Assembly: GCA_034421095.1 (NCBI GenBank)
Contig: DAOUKR010000025.1
Span: forward strand, 248,001-312,000
Reading direction: 5' to 3'
Origin: JAGWBG01 sp034421095
GTDB taxonomy: Bacteria > Chloroflexota > Dehalococcoidia > Lucifugimonadales > JAGWBF01
DNA length: 64,000 nucleotides
Shown here one piece after another: positions 7,488-16,377 of this stretch. The stretch's first letter is position 1. Every line of letters starts with the position of its first letter. The notes below the pieces were generated by a model that had not been told where the DNA came from, did no database searches, and worked only from the letters and a program-made list of their open reading frames with translations. Both the position numbers and the translations under genes were made by a program.

Positions 7488-8897
7488 CTACCCGGCTCCG
7501 GCAAAGGCGTAGAGCTTGCCATCGCCGGAGACCACGTACATCACGTCACCCACCACCAGGGGACTGTTCATGATTGGGCCACTACCCACCTGAAAGTCCC
7601 ACGCCACCTCTCCGCTGTGAACATCCAGGCCGAAGATCCTGCCGTCTTCAGTGCCTATAAGCACGGTATCACCGGCAACTGAAGGCGCGGCTGTAATCTG
7701 CACGTCCAGACTGGTCGCCCATCGCTCCTTACCCGTGACGGCGTCCATTCCGACAACATTGCCATCCCAACTGGCCGCATAAACTGTTTCATGGGCGACT
7801 GCGGGGGTTGTGAAGACCCTGTCGCCTATGCGCTTGAACCATACCGTACCCTTCTGAAGTGGCAGGTCCGAAAGCACGTGCCACGCAAACAGGTTCAGTT
7901 TCCAGTACCATATAGCCCGCTCAAAGGCATAAGTGATGGCCCACCGGTCTATGGCCCATACCGTGCCGCTGTGGGTCCCGAAGTACACCAGGTCGCCGTG
8001 AATAGCCGGCCCCCCGGTGATGGCCCAACCGGCATCGTAAACGAACCGCTTGAGTCCCGTGTTGGTATCCACTATGTGGAGCAGGCCATCCTGGGATGTC
8101 GCGCTCACCGTGTTATCCGAGTAGGCTACCGAAGAGACAATCCAACCCCTGACATCGAAGTCCCAGCGCACTTCCCCCGTGGCGGCATCGAGGGCATACA
8201 GTTCGTTGTTTGCAGTCCCAACATACACCGAGCCGTTTGCGACAATGGGCGAATCTAGAATCGAGCCTCTAACGTCCGTCTCCCAAAGCAAGGAACCATC
8301 CTGACGGTCCAACCCGATAACCAGACCCTTGCGAACTCCAAAAATCACCAGATCGCCCACAATCGCCGGGGTTGAGTTTGAGGGAAAACCACTGATGTAC
8401 TCCCAAGCTTGCTGGCCGGTCTCCCGGTCCAGGGCCACTGTTCGCCCGTCTTCAGTAGTGAGGTAGACGTGGTCATCCGCTATCGCAGGGGACGTGACGA
8501 TGGGCCTTGAGGCTTCATAAGTCCAGCTAACTTGACTGGGGAGCTGAGCCTGATCCGGCGTGTACCCCGTGTTCTGGGGAGTGCGCCGGCTCTGTGCCCA
8601 GGTTTCGGGGGCGGTACTGGGACTCAAATCGCTAGTGGCAGCAGGAGGATTGGGACCCAAATCGAAGAAGACCAGAACTCCCCAGACGGTAAACCCTATT
8701 GCAGCAGCCAAGAGGAATCCTATACGAAAGAAGCGGTTGCGCAGAAAGCCCAGCCTCAGACGGCGGGCTATCCGGCGACCCTCCGTACGGGTAACAGGAG
8801 TGGTCTCGGCTAGCGATGCCCAGCAGTTGCTACACCTTGTCCTATCGCCGAGGGGATTGACGTGACCGCAGATACGACATACCCGGACTTGTTCCAC
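7488..8897 (-). CDS. Zinc-ribbon plus PQQ/BamB-like beta-propeller membrane protein
   Basis: A 469-residue protein starting at a GTG (8897) behind AAGGAG. The N-terminus is a zinc ribbon (Cys7, Cys10, Cys22, Cys25: CRIC...CSNC), then a basic stretch and one transmembrane helix at about 57-78. The rest is a PQQ-type propeller with repeated blades ending in motifs such as ALDRETGQQAWEY, GLDRQDGSLLWET, ALDAATGEVRWDF, GMDAVTGKERWAT and GLDVHSGEVAWDF. One blade (around residue 320) carries a hydrophobic, tryptophan-rich insertion in place of the TGxxxW motif. This suggests cytosolic zinc ribbon and external propeller, as in BamB-like scaffolds; no quinoprotein active-site pattern is obvious, so enzymatic activity is doubtful. 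Confidence 0.85.
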   Translation of the reverse strand: MEQVRVCRICGHVNPLGDRTRCSNCWASLAETTPVTRTEGRRIARRLRLGFLRNRFFRIGFLLAAAIGFTVWGVLVFFDLGPNPPAATSDLSPSTAPETWAQSRRTPQNTGYTPDQAQLPSQVSWTYEASRPIVTSPAIADDHVYLTTEDGRTVALDRETGQQAWEYISGFPSNSTPAIVGDLVIFGVRKGLVIGLDRQDGSLLWETDVRGSILDSPIVANGSVYVGTANNELYALDAATGEVRWDFDVRGWIVSSVAYSDNTVSATSQDGLLHIVDTNTGLKRFVYDAGWAITGGPAIHGDLVYFGTHSGTVWAIDRWAITYAFERAIWYWKLNLFAWHVLSDLPLQKGTVWFKRIGDRVFTTPAVAHETVYAASWDGNVVGMDAVTGKERWATSLDVQITAAPSVAGDTVLIGTEDGRIFGLDVHSGEVAWDFQVGSGPIMNSPLVVGDVMYVVSGDGKLYAFAGAG

Positions 8898-9008
8898 AGA
8901 TGACTTTCTCCTTCCCTATTGATAGTCTATCACTGTGGGCACGGTGTTAAAAACCAGGAGAAGCAATAATACTGCAATAAATATGCTAGTGAATATGGAG
9001 GTGTGGAA

Positions 9009-9461
9009 ATGGACAACGAGGGAGACCTGGCTTCAACGTGGTCTATACCGCCCGTAGGCCATCGCGCCATCCTGGCGGACACCATGGCGCCGGATGGGTC
9101 GGAGATACGCTTGCTGATAGACCACAACCAGGGTGCGGGACGGGCCAGCCTGGTCGAGGTGACTCTACATGCGGGCCAGGTATCCAGAGCGGTATGGCAC
9201 CGGCAAGTGGAAGAAATCTGGTACGTTCTGGAGGGACACGGGCAAGTATGGCGATGTCCCTTCGGCGCAGATCCCACGGGGATAGCGCCGGTGGCTGTGG
9301 GGCCGGGTGACGCTCTCACAATACCGACGCGATGGCGGTTCCAGTTCAGCGCTTCATCCGGTGAGAGTTTGCGCTTCCTTTGCTTCACTGCACCACCCTG
9401 GCCGGGGTTGGACGAAGCACGCTCGGCGGGAGTCGGAGGACTTGGCCCGTCTACGGTATGA
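9009..9461 (+). CDS. Cupin domain protein
   Basis: A 150-residue single cupin. The first metal-binding motif is recognisable around HRQVEEIWYVLEGHGQVW and the second around GPGDALTIPTRWRFQF, although the second histidine is replaced (PTRWRFQF instead of PxxxxH), so metal binding may be weakened. Cupins of this type include sugar isomerases, dioxygenases and regulatory binding domains. ATG 9009 lies 6 nt after GGAGG and is preferred over the GTG at 9003. It is a single gene between the divergent propeller gene and the convergent CNNM gene. Function unknown. Confidence 0.8.
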   Translation: MDNEGDLASTWSIPPVGHRAILADTMAPDGSEIRLLIDHNQGAGRASLVEVTLHAGQVSRAVWHRQVEEIWYVLEGHGQVWRCPFGADPTGIAPVAVGPGDALTIPTRWRFQFSASSGESLRFLCFTAPPWPGLDEARSAGVGGLGPSTV

Positions 9462-9605
9462 TGCGCCTGCAGCATGATACGGGGCGTAAGTATTCGTTCC
9501 AGCTGCCGCCAAGGCTAATATATTATTGATACTCCCGTGACTCCCGCAAAAGGGACAAGCCGTCTTATCTGTGGCCGTGGAACATAGAAACGGTGGACTC
9601 GTCCG

Positions 9606-10889
9606 TCATGCGCCTCTTTGCTCTATGGGTTGGCCCACCCATTGGATTTGCACGCGGTCAATCTTCAGCCGCGTCATTTTTGTGATTTCCAGTCGCAGGT
9701 CTCTATAGTAGACGTGCTCCCCCTCCTGGGGAATGTGTCCCAACTGCTCCAGTATGAAGCCGGCCAAGGTCTGATAATCTCCCTCGGGCAGGTCCAAGCC
9801 GAGGTCACTGTTGGCCTCCTGTATGCCAATGCCTGCATCCACATCATAGACATTCTCGCCGATTGCTGAGAACTCCTCTTGAGCAGGTTCCCCCTCCTCG
9901 CCTACAGGACCTACGATTACTTCCAGAAGCCTCTTCAAGGTCACCAGCCCTGCCACTCCCCCGTGCTGGTCTATTACAATGGCCATCTGTCGCCCCGCAA
10001 GGCGAAGCTCCGAGAAAAGCTCACCTATAAGCTTGGTTTCCGGGACGAAATAGGCAGGACGCAGCACGTTTGACACCTTGCTATCGGATTGGAGACTATT
10101 TTGGGCCATGGTTTGCAGCAAGTCCTTCACTGAGAGTATACCTACGATGTTCTCCTTGTCGGCTTCGTAAACCGGGAATCGAGTGTGGGTCTGTTGGCTA
10201 TAGATTAGCAGGAACTCCTCCAAGGTAGTGTCCTTCTCGACCCATACAATCTCGGTCCTGGGGGTCATAATCTCCTGCACCTGGCGGTCACCGAAACGGA
10301 ATACCTTCTCCAGCATCTCCGCTTCCACCGGCTCCACGGTCCCGGCTTCGGAGCCGGCGGAAATCATCGTGCGTATTTCTTCCTCGGTTACCTGAAAGCG
10401 GTTCCCGTTAATGCCAAAGACCGTGGTGACCAGGGTGCTGATTACCTGTAGTAGTCGGACTGCGGGGGATAGTAACCAGCCTACCAATGTCAACGGGCGA
10501 GACAGGGCGAAAGCGACCGTCTCGGCACGGCCCCAAGCCAGGGTCTTGGGTAAAGTCTCACCAAACACGAGCAACAACAAGGTGGTGACAACAGTAGCCA
10601 CCAGGACCGCTAGGTCGCCGTTGTCTATCAGGCTGATGGCCAGGGCTGTAGTCAGGGCCGTGGCCGCAGTGTTCATCAAGTTATTGCTCAGCAGAACGGT
10701 GGCAAGAAATTTTTCGGGCCTCTGAATCATCTGAGACACCAGTTTGGCCCCCGGTTTGCCGGTGTTCACCAGATGAAGCAGGCGCGCTCGGGGCAGGGCA
10801 ACGAAGGCGGTTTCAGAGGCAGAGAAGAGGGCGGATAGGGCGAGGAAGACCGGAAGAACAATTAGCTTCCATAAGTCACCGGAGTCCAT
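9606..10889 (-). CDS. CNNM/CorC (HlyC-type) transmembrane CBS-domain protein
   Basis: A 427-residue protein with the full architecture of the family: a DUF21/CNNM transmembrane domain with about four helices (residues 1-140, including FSASETAFVALPRARL and FGETLPKTLAWGRAE), a paired CBS domain (about 190-320, EIMTPRTEIVWV and TRFPVYEADKENIVGI), and a C-terminal CorC_HlyC domain (about 335-415, ending GHIPQEGEHVYYRDLRLEI). Family members are Mg2+ exporters or transport-associated proteins; the old name hemolysin is historical. The ATG follows AAGGAG. It converges on the cupin gene and diverges from the amidohydrolase. Confidence 0.93.
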   Translation of the reverse strand: MDSGDLWKLIVLPVFLALSALFSASETAFVALPRARLLHLVNTGKPGAKLVSQMIQRPEKFLATVLLSNNLMNTAATALTTALAISLIDNGDLAVLVATVVTTLLLLVFGETLPKTLAWGRAETVAFALSRPLTLVGWLLSPAVRLLQVISTLVTTVFGINGNRFQVTEEEIRTMISAGSEAGTVEPVEAEMLEKVFRFGDRQVQEIMTPRTEIVWVEKDTTLEEFLLIYSQQTHTRFPVYEADKENIVGILSVKDLLQTMAQNSLQSDSKVSNVLRPAYFVPETKLIGELFSELRLAGRQMAIVIDQHGGVAGLVTLKRLLEVIVGPVGEEGEPAQEEFSAIGENVYDVDAGIGIQEANSDLGLDLPEGDYQTLAGFILEQLGHIPQEGEHVYYRDLRLEITKMTRLKIDRVQIQWVGQPIEQRGA

Positions 10890-10968
10890 TTGTAGTCACT
10901 CCTTAATGCTGTCCGACTGGTATAGGGAGCGGTTCTGGGAGAGGAAACCGTATCTACGGGTCGCCAAA

Positions 10969-11026
10969 ATGGACGGACTGGCTCCTGAGACCGCCGTTTG
11001 CAGTGGTCCGGAAGTCAGTCCGCCAT
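10969..11026. repeat. Inverted repeat in the CNNM-amidohydrolase gap
   Basis: ATGGACGGACTG at 10969-10980 pairs with CAGTCCGCCAT at 11016-11026 (one-base bulge), with a loop of about 35 nt that can pair partly inside. It lies in the 295 bp divergent gap, where nothing else stands out. It could be a dispersed palindromic repeat or a bidirectional regulatory structure. Confidence 0.4.
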
Positions 11027-11184
11027 AAGTTCTGTGTCCATTTGTAGGGCAATCATACCATTCATAATCTATCGTATCAAGTCGTTAGCCCAACATACTG
11101 TGTGGTACGCGAATGGTCCGGGGAAGCGATACCATGCCCTTGAAGGTCTACAGTCATAGGGTATAGGATAGGAGGAAACGCGAG

Positions 11185-12186
11185 GTGAAAATGCGGAGTA
11201 TAGATATTCACGCCCATATTGCGCCGCAGAGTTTCTTCCATACCGTGGAAAGCGGAGATAGCTGGCACGGGATGAAGCTGGAGAGGAACCCTCAAGGGCA
11301 GGAGATGCTTGTTGCCGGGTCACATCGCGCCCCTCTTCCTCCCAAGAGCCGATGGACGCCTGAGCAACGCATGTCTGACATGGACTCATTGGGAATAGAT
11401 GTCCAGGTACTATCCACCATCGCCGGCTTTTATAACTACCACTTGGATGCTGACGTGGCTAACGCTACGTCAAGAGAGGCTAACGATGATGTAGGGGAAA
11501 GGGTCAGGACCTGGCCCAATCGCTTCGCGGGACTGGCTACCTTGCCTATGCAAGACGTGGGGGCGGCAATCGCTGAGCTGGAAAGGGCCGTTACTCAACT
11601 TGGTCTCAAGGGGGCAATGATTGATGATAGCGTCAACGGACGCAACTTTGATGAACCCGAGTATCTTCCCTTCTTCAGAGCCGCGGAGCAGATGGGCGCT
11701 CTACTCTTTTTCCATCAGGGCGGAGTCACGGTCGTCAACCAACGCACCACGCGTTACCATCTTCCTAACACTATAGGCAATCTTACCGACCGCACTCTGG
11801 CCTTTGCCTCCCTGGTATTTGGCGGTGTTATGGACAAGTGTCCCGACTTGAAGATATGCTTTGCCCACGGGGGCGGCTACGCCTGTTTCGGCGTAGGACG
11901 CATGGACAGGGGATGGCAGGTGCGGTCTGAGGCCCGAGTCCACATTCAGCAACCTCCAAGCGCATACCTCAAGCGTTTCTACTACGACTGCCTCACCCAC
12001 AGCGAGCCGGCTTTACGCTACCTGATTGACGTTGTGGGAGCAGACCGGGTCGTGTTGGGGACAGATTGGCCCTTTGACATGGCCCTTGACTGGCCGGTGG
12101 CCTGGATACTCGGTATGAACAGCCTTACCGATGAGGAGAAGGAACTGATTCTGTGGAAGAATCTGGAAAGGTTGCTGGGGATATAA
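11185..12186 (+). CDS. ACMSD-like metal-dependent amidohydrolase/decarboxylase
   Basis: A 333-residue TIM-barrel metal enzyme of the amidohydrolase_2 group, which includes 2-amino-3-carboxymuconate-semialdehyde decarboxylase, gamma-resorcylate decarboxylase and related enzymes. Visible metal-site motifs are IDIHAH near the N-terminus, FFHQGG in the middle, FAHGGGY, and LGTDWPFDM near the C-terminus. Members decarboxylate or hydrolyse aromatic-derived acids. GTG 11185 is 9 nt after GGAGG; the ATG at 11191 is an equally reasonable start. It is followed by the polysaccharide ligase gene after 50 bp but is probably unrelated to it; the substrate may belong with the aromatic or xenobiotic catabolism suggested by the 54-62 kb region (inference). 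Confidence 0.88.
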   Translation: MKMRSIDIHAHIAPQSFFHTVESGDSWHGMKLERNPQGQEMLVAGSHRAPLPPKSRWTPEQRMSDMDSLGIDVQVLSTIAGFYNYHLDADVANATSREANDDVGERVRTWPNRFAGLATLPMQDVGAAIAELERAVTQLGLKGAMIDDSVNGRNFDEPEYLPFFRAAEQMGALLFFHQGGVTVVNQRTTRYHLPNTIGNLTDRTLAFASLVFGGVMDKCPDLKICFAHGGGYACFGVGRMDRGWQVRSEARVHIQQPPSAYLKRFYYDCLTHSEPALRYLIDVVGADRVVLGTDWPFDMALDWPVAWILGMNSLTDEEKELILWKNLERLLGI

Positions 12187-12236
12187 ACTCGGTCACTTCT
12201 ACGTCGCCTTGATGATGGGGTGCCCAGAGAACCACT

Positions 12237-14954
12237 ATGTCGTCCGTCAATAGAGAAGCGTCCAGAACATCCGGCGTCAATCCGTCTATTTACGTTGAGC
12301 GCGGAATAGAGGGCCTATGGCTTTTGATAGCGGCCCTGGTGCCCCTCATATTCGTTCCCACGAATTTCATGATGTCCGAGGCTATCAACGCATACGTGGA
12401 GGTCCCCAAGACCACCGCGTTCAGGTTTCTGGTCGGACTGATGACTATTCTGTGGATAGCGGAATGGGGGCTCAAGGGGGGGCTAAACAGACGATACGGC
12501 ATTGCCAACTACCCGGGCAGGATTGCAAGCTGGCTATCTGAGCAGCCCGGGCGCTGGGTGGTGGTGGCGGCCATATTTTACGTGGCGGTAGCCATTATCA
12601 CCACCTTTCTCTCCCAATCCCTATGGATAAGCCTCTGGGGAGAGGTCTCGGGTCAGTTCGGCTATTCCCTCTACACTACATTCTCCTACTTCATGCTGTT
12701 TCTGATAATCGCCACCCATCTCAAGACCCGTCCCCAGCTATGGCGTCTGCTGGGCGTAATAGTCGTCACGGGGGCGCTGGTATCCCTCTACGGTATACTC
12801 CAGCACTACGACCTTGACCCGCTGAATCTGGGTGAAGGCGGGTTCGCCCGGGTCTCGGCTACCATGGCTAACCCGGTCTTTACGGGTGCCGTACTGGTTA
12901 CAACCGGCCTGTTGACGTTAGGAGTAGCGGTGACAACCCTAAATCGGAGGGGGTGGTCGCCCCTTGGCGTCGCTATGTGGGTTGCCATTATTGGCGCTCA
13001 GTTCATAACCGTTTACTGGACCGGTAGCAGGGGGTCCTGGCTCATTGGAATGCCGGTGGGGCTGGTGGCTTTTTTGTTCCTGCTGGGCCTCGCCGAAGGC
13101 AGCGCCATCCTGGCAAAGAGGCTGCCCATTTTTCTTGGCCTGCTGGGAATATTGGCCTTGCTGGGGATAACGGTCTTGTTGGGTCAGCTTGTCATGCTTG
13201 GCCAGATCGGTGTTCCCGGAATGCCCGTCTTTGTGGTCTTGCTGATTCTGGTGGGTTTACTGGGTACGTTGACCGGCGCGCTCGTCCTGTCGGACTTCCT
13301 GGCGACCCGGACAGGCCCTGACCGATGGCGTATCTTGGGGGTGACAAGCGCACCGTTGCTAGCCCGGAACCTGACCGGCCTGAGAGTCTTCCCAAGGGCT
13401 TTCATTGTATTGGTGCTGGCAATGGTCATCGCCTACCTGGTCATCTGGCTGACCCCGGATCCGTCAGGTAGCTCAGCGGGGGACCGTCTCTCCTCCATAA
13501 CGTCCGAGACTTCGGAAAGAGGCGCCAGCTTTCGGACGAATATATGGAGCAGCTCATTGGGCCTGATATGGAACAGACCCTGGTTTGAATACGAAGACCT
13601 CTCTATTAGTTACCTGCGCCCTCTGGTTGGTTATGGCCCCGACCTGTTCAAATACGTCTTCCCCTTGGAAAACACCCGAGGGGGTCTCCTGAGCCAGGCC
13701 CATAACTTCATCCTACATCATTGGGTGGAGCAGGGTGTTCTGGGACTATTCAGCTCCCTGAGCATTTTCGTCACCTTCTTCCTGGTGGGTCTTATCCAGC
13801 TCTGGCGCAACCGGGACACCTACTCCACGACCCACAAGCTGATACTCGTGACCCTTCTGGCAACCGTAGCGGGCCGGACGGCGGAAATGATGGTGGGCGT
13901 GGCTAGGGAGCCGGACCTGGTCTTATTCTGGATTATCCTGGCCGTTTTTGTGGCGCTGCCCTCGGTTATGGACCCATCCGCCCAGACATCCAGGGTTGCC
14001 TCGGGGCCGGGCGACGGCGCTACAGTCAGGCAGGAACGACGCAGGGAAAGGAGACGAGCCGGTAGGTCCGGCAGGGGTCGGAGGAACATGGCCGCCATCA
14101 GCCCCTTTAGAGTCACGGGGGTTGCCCTGGTATCGGCGCTGGTGGTATTCATCGGGTGGCTTTCGTGGGATAAGAATGTGGACTATGCCTGGGCAGCCCG
14201 GATTGCGGCCTCGGCCGATAGTGACTACAAGGCTGGGCAACTTGAGGAGGCTGAAGTACAGATGCGGGAGGCGATTAGCAAAGCCCCGGATATACCCGTC
14301 TACTATAATCTCCTGGGAGGCGTTTACAACTCTCACAGATATTCCGCCGTGAACAACCCCGACAGAGAATTGCAGCCTTGCGAAGTAGCGTTCCGGCTTG
14401 AGCCTCGTGACGACCTTCCACTCCAAAGTGCCGGCCCTTACGATAGGTGTGCCTGGGAGGCATACGAGAGCAATCTGAAAGGTTTTCGGAAGAACCAGGA
14501 TTCAGCCCAGGCCAAGCTGACACTGGCCAACTCCGCCCTGAACCTTGCGCTGCTGGGCTACGCCGAAAAAGAAGAAGAGGCCGTTCGGTACTTTGAGGAG
14601 TTGACCAATATGCTTCCCTCCTCCTGGTCCACACGCAACAATCTGGCCACAGCTTACATCAGACTGGGGCGGGAGCAAGACGCGCTGGCATCCCTGGATG
14701 ATGCCCTGTCCATAGCTGGGAATCCTGACCATTACGCTCAGGTATACTATCTAAGGGGACTGGCCCAGCGGCGCCTGGACCTTACTCAGGAAGCCATAGC
14801 CTCCTTCGAGCGCAGCCTGGCTGAGAACAGCGACGCCGGCAGCGATACCGCGGTGAACACATACAGGCAGCTTGCCGATTTATATACTGACCTGGGGGAT
14901 GACGCAAAGGCGGAGGAGCACCGGAAGCTGTATGAGGAGTTGAGCCAGCAATAG
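12237..14954 (+). CDS. O-antigen ligase/polymerase (Wzy/WaaL type) with C-terminal TPR domain
   Basis: A 905-residue membrane protein with about 12 hydrophobic helices over residues 20-590. The Wzy_C/O-antigen-ligase signature region is near residue 460-520: a long outer loop with LVGYGPDLFKYVFP and SQAHNFILHHWVEQG, followed by hydrophobic helices. Residues about 590-640 are basic (RRERRRAGRSGRG) and lead into a further helix, and residues 650-905 contain TPR repeats (AGQLEEAEVQMREAIS; NLATAYIRLGREQDALASL; YLRGLAQRRLDLTQEAI). It would join lipid-linked glycans at the outer face of the membrane. The TPR tail probably recruits partners or measures chain length. It is convergent with the glycan gene run that ends at 15114. 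Confidence 0.88.
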   Translation: MSSVNREASRTSGVNPSIYVERGIEGLWLLIAALVPLIFVPTNFMMSEAINAYVEVPKTTAFRFLVGLMTILWIAEWGLKGGLNRRYGIANYPGRIASWLSEQPGRWVVVAAIFYVAVAIITTFLSQSLWISLWGEVSGQFGYSLYTTFSYFMLFLIIATHLKTRPQLWRLLGVIVVTGALVSLYGILQHYDLDPLNLGEGGFARVSATMANPVFTGAVLVTTGLLTLGVAVTTLNRRGWSPLGVAMWVAIIGAQFITVYWTGSRGSWLIGMPVGLVAFLFLLGLAEGSAILAKRLPIFLGLLGILALLGITVLLGQLVMLGQIGVPGMPVFVVLLILVGLLGTLTGALVLSDFLATRTGPDRWRILGVTSAPLLARNLTGLRVFPRAFIVLVLAMVIAYLVIWLTPDPSGSSAGDRLSSITSETSERGASFRTNIWSSSLGLIWNRPWFEYEDLSISYLRPLVGYGPDLFKYVFPLENTRGGLLSQAHNFILHHWVEQGVLGLFSSLSIFVTFFLVGLIQLWRNRDTYSTTHKLILVTLLATVAGRTAEMMVGVAREPDLVLFWIILAVFVALPSVMDPSAQTSRVASGPGDGATVRQERRRERRRAGRSGRGRRNMAAISPFRVTGVALVSALVVFIGWLSWDKNVDYAWAARIAASADSDYKAGQLEEAEVQMREAISKAPDIPVYYNLLGGVYNSHRYSAVNNPDRELQPCEVAFRLEPRDDLPLQSAGPYDRCAWEAYESNLKGFRKNQDSAQAKLTLANSALNLALLGYAEKEEEAVRYFEELTNMLPSSWSTRNNLATAYIRLGREQDALASLDDALSIAGNPDHYAQVYYLRGLAQRRLDLTQEAIASFERSLAENSDAGSDTAVNTYRQLADLYTDLGDDAKAEEHRKLYEELSQQ

Positions 14955-15063
14955 ACCCACTCAACTAACGGGTCTAACGCCGCAGCTTTATTGAAGCCAC
15001 AGATTTTAGGGCCCGATGACACTTCTGTCCGCAGACGCGTACGAGGACGGAATTCACTTATCC

Positions 15064-15105
15064 CCCGACCCTGGATTCTGGCTCTCGCCGAAATGACGGA
15101 GAATG
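15064..15105. repeat. Dispersed repeat of the 'CTGGATTC...GCCGAAATGACGG' type
   Basis: In the 159 bp gap between two convergent genes, CTGGATTCTGGC and GCCGAAATGACGG form an imperfect hairpin around TCTC. This resembles the very common intergenic repeat CTGGATTCCCGC/GCGGGAATGACGG. It may also serve as a bidirectional transcription stop for the two converging runs. Confidence 0.5.
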
Positions 15106-15113
15106 GGAGTCCC

Positions 15114-16370
15114 TTACGGGTGTCCTGCCCTGGAGTGAGCGGAGAGGATTCCCTCCAGCACATCGGCCTGGGTATCTCGAAGGTAATGCTTCAAGACGTA
15201 CTCTCTGCCCCGTTGTCCCATGCCTGCAAGGGACTGGGGATGGTCCCGAAGCTCGATTATCCTATCGCGCAGGGCAGCCGGGTTGTCCGGCTCCACGTAT
15301 ACGCCGGCACCGGCCTCCTCCATGATTGCCCGCGCCTCCCCGTCCACAGCCAGAATGATGGGCCTGGCACAGGCCATGTAGTCGAACATCTTGGATGGTA
15401 TGAAGGACGAGAATATTTCGTCCTTCGCCAGTGGCACCAGCATCACGTCGCAGGCGTTGATGTAATCGGAGATCTCTTCGACGGGGACTTGGGGCAGCAT
15501 CAACACGTTGTCCAAGCCGTTACGCTCCTTTATGTCAAGGAGCTCCCGCTTGACGGGGCCTTCGCCCACAAAGAGAAGGCCCACATCCTCCTGCTCCCGC
15601 AGCAGACGGGCGGCTTCCATAACACCGGGCAACCCCTGGGCGACCCCGTGATTCCCGCAGAACCCGACGAGAAACTTGTGCTCAAGGCCAAGCTGCGAGC
15701 GAAGGGACCGATGCCCCTGCTCCTTGTCCTCAGACTCCCGGGGGTGAAATATCTCGGGGATGGTCCCGTTGGGAAGGTGGAATATCTTCCCACGGTCATT
15801 TCCTTTTCCGGCGACATATTCGACAAAGCTCCTGGTCACGCAGGTAATCGCCGCCGCCCTGCGGTAGAGGAAGTCCTCCATCTTCTCTGCCACTCTCAGG
15901 AGGGTCTTTCCCCTCAGTTCCCCAACCGCGACGCCGACGGCGGGCCACAGGTCGCGCACGTCCATGACATAGAGGCACCGCTTGAACCGGGAGACCAGGT
16001 AGGCCGACACCAGGACCGGCAGGGGGGGCGACGTGGCGAAGATAATATCGTACCTGCCCCGTGCCAGCAACAGGCAGGCGATGACGGCGTTAATCATGTA
16101 GGTGAAGTAGAACAGGATGCGCCGGAGGGTGCTCTTGCGGGGAGAAGTATAGACCCAGAGCCTGATAACGTCCAGACCGTCCTCCCTGGTCCGCCGGAAG
16201 GGGCGTCCACCATACCCTGGAAAGATGATGCCCTTGGGGTGGTTCGGCAGTTCGGTGACTACCGTAACCCGGTGGCCCTTCTCCGCCAGACGACGGGCGA
16301 AGTGGTGCATACGGGACTGGGTAGCACCCACCTCCGGGGGGTAGAACTGGGTAAGAAAGAGGATTTTCAT
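15114..16370 (-). CDS. Glycosyltransferase family 4 (WbuB/WcaI-like)
   Basis: A 418-residue GT-B glycosyltransferase. The N-terminal domain starts KILFLTQFYPPEVGATQSRMH (split: KILFLTQFYPPEVG, ATQSRMH), the pattern of the WbuB/FnlC-like group that transfers amino sugars such as L-FucNAc. The C-terminal nucleotide-sugar domain shows VGFCGNHGVAQG, LLFVGEGPVKREL and the E(x)7E region around IPSKMFDYMACARPII. The acceptor is probably an undecaprenyl-linked glycan at the inner face of the membrane. It is the last gene of the minus-strand polysaccharide run, 7 bp after the C5-epimerase gene. Confidence 0.92.
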   Translation of the reverse strand: MKILFLTQFYPPEVGATQSRMHHFARRLAEKGHRVTVVTELPNHPKGIIFPGYGGRPFRRTREDGLDVIRLWVYTSPRKSTLRRILFYFTYMINAVIACLLLARGRYDIIFATSPPLPVLVSAYLVSRFKRCLYVMDVRDLWPAVGVAVGELRGKTLLRVAEKMEDFLYRRAAAITCVTRSFVEYVAGKGNDRGKIFHLPNGTIPEIFHPRESEDKEQGHRSLRSQLGLEHKFLVGFCGNHGVAQGLPGVMEAARLLREQEDVGLLFVGEGPVKRELLDIKERNGLDNVLMLPQVPVEEISDYINACDVMLVPLAKDEIFSSFIPSKMFDYMACARPIILAVDGEARAIMEEAGAGVYVEPDNPAALRDRIIELRDHPQSLAGMGQRGREYVLKHYLRDTQADVLEGILSAHSRAGHP

Positions 16371-16377
16371 CGTTCAT

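Noticed and set aside
14953..14976. Stem AGACCC/GGGTCT just after the O-antigen ligase gene as an intrinsic terminator
   Set aside because: Six-base stem with an 11-nt loop and no following T-run; too weak to call.
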